From assembly GCA_021030905.1 (NCBI GenBank), contig JAGFMI010000001.1, positions 2,523,230 to 2,587,229 on the forward strand: DNA of 64,000 nt. The letters are read 5' to 3'. A model generated the notes under the pieces. It was not told the origin of the DNA. It made no database searches and saw only the letters and a program-made list of their open reading frames with translations. Origin of the DNA: Pyrenula massariospora. Lineage: Eukaryota > Ascomycota > Eurotiomycetes > Pyrenulales > Pyrenulaceae. Below are positions 1 through 10,791 of this stretch, piece after piece. How positions within the stretch are numbered: the stretch's first letter is position 1; each line of letters begins with the position of its first letter. A program made the position numbers and the translations under genes.

Positions 1-361
1 CATCGGCTCCCCCGACCAGCTCGTCCTAAACAAAGCCTGCGCGCTGGCCCACGCCTCCCCCACCGCGACCTTCCGTACCACCAACGGCGACGTCCAAGTC
101 ACAGTCCATGCCGGCTGGACGTCGACGACGATCTCCGGCGTGCCCATCTCGGAACCCACGGGCACGTCGAGTTATGTCCAGGCGGGCGTGAATGGGTATG
201 ACTGGTTCACGTGCGACTGCTCGGATACGAGGGCGAGGCTGGTGACGAGCATGGAGAAGGCGGAGCTGGCGGAGATTACGCAGATTTTGGGGTGGGGAGG
301 GGCGGCCACGACGACGACTCGGCCGCCGGCGGCGGTGCGTGCGGTTGTTAAATCGGCATAG
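1..361 (+). CDS. 3' end of an unidentified protein gene (5' truncated by window)
   Basis: One frame is open from base 2 to a TAG stop at 359-361, giving about 119 C-terminal residues; the start lies outside the window. Third positions are strongly GC-rich and the peptide is protein-like, with two cysteines in a W-F-T-C-D-C motif and a C-terminal Thr/Pro/Ala-rich tail (A-T-T-T-T-R-P-P). That tail resembles the linker or tail of a secreted or cell-surface protein, but this is only an inference. I do not recognise the family. The end is supported by loss of coding character just past the stop. Confidence 0.6.
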   Translation, partial: IGSPDQLVLNKACALAHASPTATFRTTNGDVQVTVHAGWTSTTISGVPISEPTGTSSYVQAGVNGYDWFTCDCSDTRARLVTSMEKAELAEITQILGWGGAATTTTRPPAAVRAVVKSA

Positions 362-3300
362 GTAAAGATGGGTGGAAGGAGGTCGGCAGCGACGATTACG
401 AGTGCCTTTTATTTGGGGGGCTTGTATCCTTGTAAAATCTGCTATTCCGCTTATGCTGAGTCCTTTCGTCTAGTCTTGCATAGTCCTTGGAACAGCACGC
501 AATGCTGGTGCGCTGCTTGCTAAATCTCGCTGATGGCAAAGCTGGGCTTGTTGTCTGCCATTCTCAAAATTGACGTTGCGCATTCTGGATCTCTGAAACA
601 ATCTCTTCTGAAAGTCTCTCCCTTTTTGGTGTCACGTGCTGTTTGAGGTACTAGTAGCAGATGCCATTGGAAACGGTCACGTGCTTAGGCTTTTTCCGCC
701 CCCAAGAGCAACAAGGGAGTTGTTGTATCCAACGACGAGCACCTTTGTTTGATTAGTTAGACTGCGTTGTAGCGAACTTGAATGATTTGTGATGCTATAT
801 TCTAAGTATTTTGCCCACTGTACTACTGCTTGTCGGAGGCGGTGCTGACCAAGTCGACTCCGGCGCATTCGGCAGAGATTGAACAGTAGGCACCAATTTG
901 AGTTTGCTGATGTCTTAGTTGCGAATGCTTCGAGAAGGCACTCACTAGATCTCGTAGAAGAATTTGATTTTCTTGGAAGAATCTAGGATAAGCAAAATCG
1001 CTTAGTCCTCAGTTCAGTAAAGAGCATGGATTGTTAGACAAGTGCAAAGTTCACTTTTAGCGGAATCAAGGTCTAGTTATCCTGTAGAGAATTGCGTCAT
1101 CCGTGAAAAGACGGTTCATTGCCAATTTTCAGCCAGATTGGCATTAGGTGGTTCCTTTTGCCAATGGTCTGCCAGACGTCGGTCCAAAAGCCTTGGCATA
1201 ATTTACTCTCTGAAGGTTTCCGTCAACATATCTGCATCAAATAATAGATTCTTGCCCTGATTGTAGTTCTTCGAAATTGTATAATCTGGTACTTCGTATC
1301 TGGACGCTCATTGGCTGTAACCGCAACGGCGTCTGTCTGCGATTGCTGTTCCGGTATGTGGACTGCTTCCTGTCTGTTTTAGAAACATGCGCGTTGACTA
1401 GGTCATCATATGATGCTCCTCTTGCGCGACGTCATCGTAATGTACCAGTAAGTACCGACCGCTGGGGCTGATCGTGCTCTATATTATCAATTTGTTGTAT
1501 ACTTTCCCAGATCGTTCGTCTTTTGCATTTTGAAATTGTCGTTCCCGTAGAATTTTCGATTTTTAATAATTTGCGGGTAGGCAATATCCAATTCTCTCAG
1601 AACATTTACTCAACGGCGTATTAGTAAATTGGTACAAGAAGCACTATACACGAGGTGTGCTTGTTTGTTATAAACTTCCTAATCCTCGTGATTCTACCAT
1701 TCATCGGCAGTATCGTGTTCCTGTCGTCAGAAAACAGCCGCCCAAGTGCTGAACAATGTGGCACTCCCTTATGAGGTTATCCAATATTGCAACACTAGAA
1801 TCAGCGATCTGCCCCATCTCCAGTAAAAATATGTTGAGTTTCGCGCCGTTTCAAGGCCGCTAAGATATTGGCCGTTCGTCAAAGCAGCCACATCTACCTG
1901 CATTTGCACCTTTTAGGATGTTTTTGCCGCGGTATTTTTGCCAGCAGGATCGACTGGCTGGAAAAAGAAATGGTAACAAAAAGCAATGTTGCATTCATCG
2001 ATGCAATAAGATTTGGGGATGAGGAGGAAGGATTGTAAGTTATTGTGGGCAACAAATAGCCACCAGCATCAACACAGGCTTATTAAGCAACACTACTACC
2101 CGCATCGATCTGAAGCGTGTGTAGGAATAGGGGGCGGTTTATTTCCATCCGCACCCAATTCGACCGCCATGCCTCACCGCCTCAAAAGCTAAGCAGGCAA
2201 CCTCAAAAATTTCGCTTCAGATAACTAGCTGGATCAGATATCCCACGTAGTATTCTAGGCACTGTTAATAACATGAGCGGAACAGAATTGCCTTGAGCCT
2301 AAATGTTGTCAAAGGAAGCGTATGTGAAGATTTTGTAAGCTCCGACGTGGGCTGCTTGGACTCTAAGGAAAGTTCCGCTGGGGGTCCGTGCATAGGTCAG
2401 ATACGTCGGCCTACCCGCCAGTTGCTTAATTTGGCGCCGAAAGCTGAAATGCCGATCCACACGGCCTATTTTCCACCATAATTTTCTAGGAACGATCGAT
2501 GGAACCCGAGCCGAGAGCTCTTCAGGCTGGTGAGCTGGACTCAGCTCGCCGTATACCAAACTTCTTAGGTTCTCTGGTCACCTGTCCCACGAGCAAGGGG
2601 GTCCGCGTCTATAACTCGTACTCGATTGTTCACCAGAGATAACATGCATAAACAAGGTTGGCCGTTTAGATTGTGATCTATGATCGACTCGCGCACGAAA
2701 TCTACGATCATGGCTGCTTAAATAGCACGGCGAGTTTCATGTCCGCAGTGCGAGGCATTTCCTGATCATTTCCTTCGTTGGAATCAGAGCCTCGACCTAG
2801 CTGCATGCTGCACACCATTACTCTATTCCTTTTTTGAGATACTGGACGGCACCTAGATTCTGTGCGTCTCCCCGCATTAACGGGAGATCAGGCCACGGCG
2901 TGGCTTGCTCGTCTCACATTGGTCGTACCTCTGATTGAATAGTTGAGGCAAGTCTGTTGTAAAGCCATCTTACTTTTCTTTTTCCCGTTTCCGCTCGTTT
3001 GGCCCCTTCAGCCGCTCCCTTTTGATATAAGCTGGAGCCGTTCGATTGAACAATTTCTTTGTCAGCCTTTGTTCTCTACTAGCATTTGTCGATTCTTACC
3101 GTTACCATTGACTCTTTCGTGCTGTGGCTAGATCTTGATGAGCAAGTTGCATCGTACAATCAGTCAGCGTCTACGAATCGGAGCAAGACGGAATGGATTC
3201 GAAGATTGGTTGTCTAAATATAAGTATGATCGGCCCATCAGAACTTCCAGTTCAGTGTGGCATATTCTAGGTCTGTACTATGGAGATCGAAATCCGGACG

Positions 3301-3524
3301 GCAAGACAGTCCAGCACCTGTAACACATGTTAGAGCCTCTGTTCCTAAATTTGGGAAGGTGGTGCCGGTGCAAATTGCCATGAGACGGTCAACGCTTTTA
3401 TAGATTAAGATTACACTGCTCCACAGGCAAATGAGCCCGCGCATATTGTTGTTTCAACCAATTAATTTCCACAAGTTCTTGAGATTCCTTAGCCTTGTGC
3501 TCAATTTCGCTGCTGAACATCGCC
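362..3524. other. Gene-poor stretch, no recognisable gene
   Basis: Over 3 kb without a convincing coding frame on either strand; the longest frames are 60-90 codons, mostly lack a sensible start and have no recognisable motif. Composition is mixed rather than strongly AT-rich, so there is no obvious mark of heavy RIP mutation. I saw no terminal repeats, tRNA or 5S rRNA. The last few hundred bases, rich in pyrimidines and with CAAT-like and TATA-like words, are probably the promoter and 5' UTR of the rhodopsin-domain gene starting at 3525. Confidence 0.6.
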
Positions 3525-5116
3525 ATGGCAACGTATCGCGAATATCAAAACTTCGATGCCGTTTGCGGTTGTTTTCTCGGCATTGGAGCAATTGTCATCG
3601 CGTTGCGGTTTTATGCCCGACGCAAACAAAAAGCGGCCACCAAACTCGATGATTGGCTCATGATTCCATGCTATGTACGTTCTTAAGAGACTGATTCCTG
3701 ATCAAGCTAACAATATAAACCTCTTCCAGGCCACCTTCATGGGTCTTTGTATCACAGTCTTGATCGGTGTGCTAATTTTTGGACCGAATACACAAAATCC
3801 TGGATTTGAAGCGCTAAGATGTACCTAGAGATGCGTCCTCAAAATGTGCCAAATACGAGCAAAGAAGACCAAGGTTTAAGTCATCAGCTCTCCGTACCAG
3901 TTTGTCTCCTCGAGGTCCAACATCGATTTCGGTAGTCTCACAAACTCTCAGCTTCTATATGCACAAAACATTCTCTCGACTTTGTGCTTTGGGATGATCA
4001 AAGCTAGTGCGCTTCTATTCTACCTCCGCATCTTGTGTCCTCCAGGTGTTCAACAGACTTTAGAGAAAATACTTAAGACTGGCCTTATCATCGTAGTTAT
4101 TTGGACATGCTCTTTCTCCCTTTCAATAGCTTTTCAGTGTGGAACTCACTTCTCAATTGCATTTTCGATTCCTCATGATAGACATTGCCACGGGGAACTT
4201 GCGTCTGCGACAGCTCGAGTGGCCTCCGACGTTGTTCTAGATTTTCTCATCATTTGCCTACCGATTCCCTCGGTACGTGACATACTGACTTCATGAAGAA
4301 CTAATGGAACTAAAGGTCTGTCTGCGCTGAAGATCTGGAAACTTAAAATGTCAACAAAGCGCAAAGTCGCGACTACGGCCATCTTTCTAACGGCGCTCGT
4401 GTGAGTTTATCAATCTTCCTGAGTCGTTCATTCACAACCGTCTCAATTCCTATAAGGCTGGCGGGCTAACTCAACTTCAAAAGAGGATTTGGAGCTACCC
4501 TTGCTCGTGCAATCTTTTTTGTGAGGTTCTATACAGGTAAGACTTCATCTCCATTGACTAGCAACTAAAAGATGGTGCTGATCTTCTTGTGATTCCTCTT
4601 ATAGCCCTTAAGCACCCCGAAGAAAGACTCTCGCCCTCTGGTAGGTCGATGGTTGTCCAACACTTGGCGCTTCTCAAAGACTTAATTTTTTTTCTCTCTT
4701 TAGGCACCAATTGCAACGCCCTTTTCTATACAGTCCTATCTGGCGGCATGTGTATCATTGCCGTCAACCTGCCTTCGCTTTGGTTCTTTCTAAGCCCTAC
4801 CCGCCTGTCTAGTAGACACTTCCGTCGCGTACGCTCCCGAGCCTCGCTTCACGCCTTATCCACCGCCCCAATAGAAAGCAAAAGAGATAGCAGAGGCTAC
4901 AGTTGGTTGGGCCGGAAAGTCTCGGTAGACAACGCACAGACTCTAGTTGAGAAGATGAACCCGGCAGCACGAGGGCATGATGTACATGTGCTCGGAAATA
5001 GATATGATTTAGAAAGTGGAAGGTTAGGAGCGGATAAGGTGCCGCTGGCGCCTCTTCCACCCCTAGGCAGCATCTTGGTTCAGGAGGAGCTTATACAAAG
5101 CACGACGAGGATCTAG
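3525..5116 (+). CDS. Rhodopsin-domain (PTH11-like/SAT5-like) integral membrane protein
   Basis: Predicted 400-residue multi-pass plasma membrane protein of the fungal rhodopsin-domain family, often annotated PTH11-like; function and ligand unknown. Exons that keep frame: 3525-3674, 3730-3820, 3881-4272, 4333-4400, 4484-4536, 4605-4640, 4704-5116. Family landmarks in order: R-F-Y-A-R followed by D-D-W-L-M-I (end of TM1), L-Y-A-Q before the K-x-S-A-L-L-F-Y-L-R-I-like helix, a C-H cluster in the extracellular loop, L-I-I-C-L-P-I-P then W-K-L-K-M after the next helix, K-R-K-V-A cytoplasmic turn, and a final helix ending in N-L-P-S-L. The hydrophilic tail after about residue 280 should be cytoplasmic. 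The ATG has a good context (gccATGG). Exon 2-3 and exon 5-7 junctions are my inference from frame and family spacing; a small number of splice sites may differ. Confidence 0.8.
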
Positions 5117-6947
5117 AGACGGAGAAGCTGGAGAAAATCAAAACGTTTCGACCTGCAGCACGCGTCGGATGTTATGGGCATACTACCGTTGTTCGGAGTC
5201 GGCGACAATAACCGCTGCCTTCCAACATCGCATGGGAAGGAAAGGAGAGATTTACCTAGTGACACCTCTTAAGAGTTTTTGGCATTTAGACAATTACATC
5301 CCTTTCAAACAGAGCCTGACTGGATAATGGTCCAAATTCGTACTGGCGCCTCTCCTTTCACCCAGATTCGCGGGTACAGTGCTTAGTACAAGCCTCCGGC
5401 TCTAACAACAATAACAGCATCCTGTCAGACTTTATCCGTAACTCTGAAGAGAGTAAAGGATCAGCCTCATTTCCCACCCCTTCACATGTTTGCGCCCAGA
5501 GATTGCTAGCCATAGCGCTAAAAGGGAAGAATTCAAACGACAAGTTGATCAAGAGCCCAATGGAAAAGGACGTACATTGACATACGGTAATATGGGTAAA
5601 GGAAGACAAGTAACGGAAATGCAGCCGGCACGGAGGCGACCTCTCTTAATCTCGTTATTGCCATGAACGTGTCAAAGAGTGTTCTGCCATAGCGCGAGGT
5701 TGCTTTTCTATGTTTAACTTGTTGCACGCCACAAAGGTTGAGTTTCATTACCAAAACGGAGACCGGTCCTGAAAATTAGCAACTAGCCGTTCTCAACTCA
5801 TGTGAAAATTGATTCGAAATCGTAAAGGTAATTCGCGAACTCGGTCTCATGGATGAACATGTTGCGGACGCTCTCCTGGATGTTGCTGATGACACATTCA
5901 GTCTCGTCGATCGGTGAGTTAGGTTTACCGGCGGCCAGATCCAAGTCGTGATCACATGCCGGCTTTGGAAAATACTAAGACACAAAGGCTGACAGGAACA
6001 AATGATTCAAATCCGGGTCTCGCTTTAGAGATAAACGTTCTGTACCAACAGAGGTGAAAATGAAAAGTAGGGGTTGAAGCTAGAGTATTGTCCTTCATAT
6101 TATTAATTAAGATTTTTATAGTGAATGAAAGTATCGCTCAGACTCTCATCCGCCATTAAAGAGAAAATCGACCCTGCAAATATCACTTCGGGACTCCCAA
6201 TACAAAGGTAAACTTCCCTTCTGATATTCAATCCATAAGACCTTCCTCAAAGGCTCGCTTCGCCTCGATTGATTCGCAAATTCAAAGTGGTGATTTGCGT
6301 CAGGTCATCTTACATCACGCATCTAACTCCAATTTCACTTTTGAGCTTATTGACAATAAGTGATTAGTTAACCTTCAAATTCAACACACCTCTTTCTCCC
6401 TCCACTTGTGCCGTCACATCCTTCTCCCTAAAAAAAAAGTTTCCTTTGGAATAAGTCTCTGGGACGGCCGATTTCTTAGAGCGTTCCTAATGTCAAAGCA
6501 ACTGCATGCGCCGGGGAGATTCAGCGTAGCCCTATCGAATCCAGGCCATCCACAATTGTCAAAAAGCCGTTTCACGAATTCGGATTGAAGCATTTGTATG
6601 TTGTTCTGGGTAAAGTACCGAGCTCGACGCCTGGACATGAGCTGCGTACCCGAAGTTGAGGCACTCCCGCTAAATTTATTTTCAGAGATAACCCTAGAGG
6701 ACCGTACCCATCAGGTATTTGCGATGTGCGTCGTCTCAGTAAGATCGTCTGCGACTGCCCTTTGTGTCGGGTTCTCGCACGCACGCTGGGTGCTGAGGAA
6801 AGAGTCACCTGAGACGTTCCTGCCGTATTAGAAAATTTGCCGGTTAGGCAAAAGCCATCCAGGTACCCACCTACATAAGCACACAATCGGGTGGAAAATT
6901 CTTCTAAACCTCCACATCTATATCCGCACCTCTTCCTGGTCATAGTC
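5117..6947. other. Intergenic region with one coding-like scrap
   Basis: 1.8 kb between the rhodopsin-domain gene and PEX16, which end toward each other. Apart from the minus-strand coding-like segment listed separately at 5798-5978, no frame looks real. The part next to 6948 should contain the PEX16 3' UTR. Confidence 0.5.
5798..5978 (-). pseudogene. Possible last exon or relic of an unidentified gene
   Basis: On the minus strand a frame lacking any ATG reads about 59 residues up to a TGA at 5798-5800. It contains D-H-D-L-D-L-A-A-G-K-P-N and then a helix-like acidic/aromatic segment ending Y-D-F-E-S-I-F-T, which looks like real protein rather than chance. It begins just after a possible acceptor (tcttag). 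Immediately upstream another minus frame is also protein-like (R-T-F-I-S-K-A-R-P-G-F-E-S-F), so either an intron or a frameshift separates them. I do not recognise the family. It may be a decayed gene or the 3' exon of a small gene. Confidence 0.3.
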
Positions 6948-8405
6948 TCAAGACGAAGCTGTCGAAAAGTAGTATTCTCCCCAGAGCAGCTCATATTCCT
7001 CCACTACCCCACCTAGTAGATCAAGAATCGGCCACTTTTTGAGTCCCCCTGCAAGACCGCTCACCCATCTCTTCGTCAATCCTTCCCACGCGGCACCCCT
7101 AAGCAACCACCACATTGCTGCTATCTGTCTCTTCCTTTTCTCCTCTGCGGCCAATCCGTCAGAATGTAGCGCCGGCCATGAGGAAGAATTGCTCTTTGAC
7201 ATCGTTACAAGGCGAAATGAGGCATACTCCATAGCAACACCCAGAAACCACGGTCGCCAATCGGCCAAGGCCTTTTTGGTGCCCTGCTTGGAGGCAAGAC
7301 GTTGGAGAAGGAGCGCGTAGATGACGGGGCGGAGAATGTAAAGAATCTCAGAGGCCAAGGCAGGAGTGGTGGAGAGTGAGGAGAGTAATTTCATAGCAGG
7401 CTTGAGGTCATTCGGGTTGAGAACATGGGCGGTCAGGTAGTTCGATACGCTGCTTGGTGACGTAGCGGGAAGCGGTCCAAGGCTTTGCGATGTTCGCATC
7501 ATGGTGTACGGTTTCTCCAACAATTTGGCGCTGTTACTCGACGTTTCTGAGCCAGATACCACTGTATGATCATTTGCAGCCCTATAGTCTGTGAAGCCAT
7601 TCTCTTTTGGCTTTCCGTTGGCTAAGATTTGGCCATTCGGTTTTACCGCATGGTCTTCCAGTGGATGGCCATTAGCCTTAGCATTTACTTGTTCGGTCTC
7701 ATTCCACTCTGGAAACTCAGCCGCCAAAATCTCTTCTTTCGATAGCCTGACTTCCTCCTCTTCTTCAGGCTCCGGAAGTGGCTCCTCTCGTTCAGGTAAT
7801 GGCGGATTGATAGCCGGTCTGCCCTTGGTGAGGCGCATGATCACTAGCCGCAGAATGGCTTTCAGGCTCTCGAGCACCACTACTATGCGCCATCTCGATT
7901 TCTCGCCTCCTCTTCTCTTAGCAATCATCTCCCACAGAAGTTCCGTGTATTGTATGCATTGCAAAACGGTAGCCAGCCGGGCATATAGTGGGGAGTGATT
8001 TGACCAAAATTTTGTGTAGCGTGTGTGGGTGGCTGGCTTAGGTTGGCGCGAAGAAGGAAGCAATAACAATGATTTTCGTAGAAGGTAGTTGTGGTAGAGT
8101 GACAGCAACTGCGTTATCGAGTACACCAACTCAGGCGCAAGCTCCGTGGACAGAAGAGGTCGGATTGGAGAAATAGCTTGGGAAGTAGGTGATGGGACAG
8201 AGGTGCCATTGGCAGTCGTAGCTGTCGCAGCTACTGGCGTCGAGCTTGGAAGGAGGTAAGTCAATGACCGTAGAGCTGATTCGATCTGAGAGACAGATGA
8301 AGAGTTTCTTGTGATGAATGAGGCGTATGCTGTGTGGAGCTGACGGGGAGCAGTCAGCGTGGTTGACGCGAGGGAGCGCGCCGAGGCGGCAAGGTTTGCA
8401 ACCAT
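6948..8405 (-). CDS. pex16: Peroxisomal membrane biogenesis protein PEX16
   Basis: Uninterrupted 485-codon gene for the peroxin PEX16, an integral membrane protein needed in early peroxisome membrane assembly, where it works with PEX3 and PEX19. The N-terminal part (residues about 20-60) has the family's A-Y-x-x-F-I-x-x-N followed by an E-S-A-L-R-S-L-T-Y-L-L-P helix; residues about 85-200 contain E-L-V-Y-S-x-x-x-L-L-S-L-Y-H-N, the L-x-x-V-L-x-x-I-Q-Y-T-E-L-L-W-E-M segment and the R-W-R-I-V-V-V-L-E-x-x-K-A-I-L-R-L basic-hydrophobic region typical of PEX16. A Ser/Asn-rich linker (about 235-330) follows, then a conserved C-terminal W-W-L-L-R-G and Y-E-L-L-W-G-E-Y-Y-F motif. Longer than animal PEX16 (about 340) because of the linker, as usual in filamentous fungi. 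Divergent from the TRM9 homologue. Confidence 0.93.
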   Translation of the reverse strand: MVANLAASARSLASTTLTAPRQLHTAYASFITRNSSSVSQIESALRSLTYLLPSSTPVAATATTANGTSVPSPTSQAISPIRPLLSTELAPELVYSITQLLSLYHNYLLRKSLLLLPSSRQPKPATHTRYTKFWSNHSPLYARLATVLQCIQYTELLWEMIAKRRGGEKSRWRIVVVLESLKAILRLVIMRLTKGRPAINPPLPEREEPLPEPEEEEEVRLSKEEILAAEFPEWNETEQVNAKANGHPLEDHAVKPNGQILANGKPKENGFTDYRAANDHTVVSGSETSSNSAKLLEKPYTMMRTSQSLGPLPATSPSSVSNYLTAHVLNPNDLKPAMKLLSSLSTTPALASEILYILRPVIYALLLQRLASKQGTKKALADWRPWFLGVAMEYASFRLVTMSKSNSSSWPALHSDGLAAEEKRKRQIAAMWWLLRGAAWEGLTKRWVSGLAGGLKKWPILDLLGGVVEEYELLWGEYYFSTASS

Positions 8406-8702
8406 CGCGTAAGGGCTCGTGATTCTAAGCTCCCATCACGGTCAAGAAGGAATTGATGGATATGGTCGCAATTTCTTCCTGCGATGGATGACGAACGCCT
8501 TGTCGCATGGCTGGGAACATGGTTGTCGATCAGTGATACGCCGCCCCTACAGTTCAGGAGTCGAGGCGCAAAAGTCTTGGCAACAGACATCCACCTGTTG
8601 CGGAGTTGTTGGCTCCTCACCATCTTCTGTACTCTTCGTTCATGCCGCCAACAATGTAGCCATCAAACTCGCGTTGTGCTTGCATCTCGGAAATACAGAA
8701 GC
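8406..8702. promoter_or_regulatory. Shared intergenic promoter of pex16 and trm9
   Basis: About 297 bases separate the two divergent start codons, so the two 5' UTRs and promoters must share this segment. No clear TATA box is visible; frames running through it overlap both genes' leaders and have no recognisable product. Confidence 0.55.
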
Positions 8703-9499
8703 ATGACCTCCGCCGATGAGGCTCTGGCTTACGAGGACAAACACGTTCATGATGTTTACGAACAGATTGCATCTCACTTCTCTTCCACGAGATACAAGGT
8801 CAGCCGCAACGCCAACTATCGTATCGGCATGAACGTTGGCTGAGACGTCGCAGCCTTGGCCTATTGTTGAGCGTTTTCTGAAGGACTTGCAACCTGGATC
8901 ACTCGGGGTTGATATTGGTTGCGGCAACGGAAAATACCTGACCGTGAACAAAGATGTCTTTATTGTAGCATCTGACAGGTAAGACAACATTTTGACAATA
9001 GTTCTTGTTGTTTCTGAGACCCCTCATTCGAAGATCCCAAGCATTGGTACAGATAGCAAGAAGCCACCAACCCCATACCTCTATTGTCGCAGACACACTG
9101 AACCTACCACACCCTCACTCTACCTTCGACTTCGCCCTCTCTATCGCTGTAATCCACCACCTCTCCACCGCCTCACGCCGCATAGCTGCCCTCACCTCAG
9201 CGCTTTCCCTACTTCGCCCCGCCACACCCACCACCAAACCGGGAAAACTCCTCGTCTTTGTCTGGGCACTGGAACAAAAGTCGAGCCGCCGGGGTTGGGA
9301 CAAAGGCGATTCCCAAGATGTCATGGTCCCATGGGTAACGAAACATAATCCGTCCGACACCAAGACATACGACCGGTACTATCACCTCTACGCCGCTGGC
9401 GAGCTTGAGAAAGACGTTGTCTCGGCAAACGGCCGGGTCCTAGAGTCGGGCTACGAGCGAGACAATTGGTGGGCTATTGCGTGCCGAAACGGCGATTGA
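8703..9499 (+). CDS. trm9: tRNA wobble-uridine carboxymethyl methyltransferase (TRM9/ABH8-type)
   Basis: Predicted 228-residue SAM-dependent methyltransferase that, with TRM112, methylates carboxymethyl-uridine at position 34 of certain tRNAs (mcm5U pathway, downstream of Elongator). Exons 8703-8798, 8854-8978, 9034-9499 keep frame; introns are 55 nt each. The N-terminus has the family's Y-E-x-K-x-V-H-x-V-Y-x-x-I-A-x-H-F-S-S-T-R-Y-K followed by P-W-P; SAM motif I is D-I-G-C-G-N-G-K-Y (residue about 55), then a D-R-S motif II, A-D-T-L-N-L-P motif and S-I-A-V-I-H-H-L-S motif IV. The C-terminus carries Y-D-R-Y-Y-H-L-Y and E-R-D-N-W-W, characteristic of TRM9. Start chosen at the ATG followed directly by the conserved N-terminal block. 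Slightly shorter than yeast Trm9 (279). Confidence 0.92.
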
Positions 9500-10791
9500 A
9501 ACGGCATAAGGCGGGAATATGTTCCGAAAGTCGCCGAGCCAGACAACATCTACAAAGTCCCAACGAGGCGGTGCGCGGCGAAGCTGGGCGTGAATGTTTT
9601 GTCTCATATTCCCACGCGCGATTTTCTGCGTATTGTGGATAAGAAAGACGAGACACTTTCCGAATCATTCTCGCAAGATGATAATGTTTTGATACGCTCG
9701 GATTGTTGATGTCCGACACGTCAATCCGACCATGTGGGTGCGGGTTGACTCAGACTGGGGGCTAAGCCACCCTTGAAAGCAGCACAAGCAGTGCCCAAGG
9801 CATGAATGCATTGCGGGACGCTGACTTGTTTATTGACAGCACATGATGTTCAATGAAGGTGGCACAGCATAATCTCTACAGGTGCCTCTTCTGGAATGCA
9901 TTGACGTCCTTTCATAGCCACCATAAGTCTGTGGTCTGATACGTTGGAAATTCTCCGAGTCAAAATGGCATGCCCGAAGTCAATGGAGAAGTAGTCGATG
10001 ACATAGCCGCCTCTTAAATTCTAGCTTACAGACTATCGTCGATGTACATCTAAAAAAAGCTTCTCAAACACTCGCCGCATTGCGGCTCTTCGCTGCCTAG
10101 ATGCTCGATGTCCTGTGTAACGCTTTAACAGATCACCGCCACATGACGGCTTCGGGATCGAATTTACCGAGGTTTTAGAGTCACAAAGGTGAAAACAGAT
10201 AGGTCAGCAGAATCGTTGTCATGACATTCAGACCAAGCCCTTGCCAGCCTGTTTCTGACCATCTAACCAAGCAATAATATCCCATGGGTAATAATACCCG
10301 CGCTATCTATGCCAAACAACAAAAGAAATGACCTGTCTGCCTGTCTGTACTAGCTTTAGCTTTATCTGTAGCCATTGTTGTAAATACTGTGTGTAGTTGA
10401 TTTTCATCTCATCATCAAAATCGTGTCATCGACCGCTGGGCCCTGCCCTAATAATACTTTTCTCTGGCCAATAAGCCAGCCCGAAAACAAAAAACGTTCC
10501 TCCCAACTCCTCCACAGATTATTCAATTTGTCGGTGTGAGTTTTGTGTGACGTGGCTCGGGCGTAACAGCATAGCAGGTGGTGGTGGTCATGTCCATAGA
10601 GAGAGATCTTTGCCCGAAAGATAGTCCCCGAACCGATCTCACGCTATGCAGAATACCGCCGGAATAAAGTAGATGAGACGAGATGAGCAATGCCGAAAAA
10701 AGAAAAGTTTGCCTAGAACACATCAAATTGTACAACCCCCGTGACCCCAGAGTTTCAAGATGGAATCGGATTCCCCCGTTTTTTTTTTCAA
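9500..10791. other. Intergenic region between convergent genes
   Basis: 1.3 kb between the TRM9 stop and the stop of the Myb gene on the other strand, so it should hold both 3' UTRs. No coding frame stands out on either strand. There is a short CTGT/CTGC-rich run near 10320-10350 but no longer repeat. Confidence 0.55.

Noticed and set aside
6572-6994. 140-codon minus frame overlapping the end of PEX16
   Set aside because: It overlaps the PEX16 coding end in another frame, lacks motifs and covers a likely 3' UTR; taken as chance.
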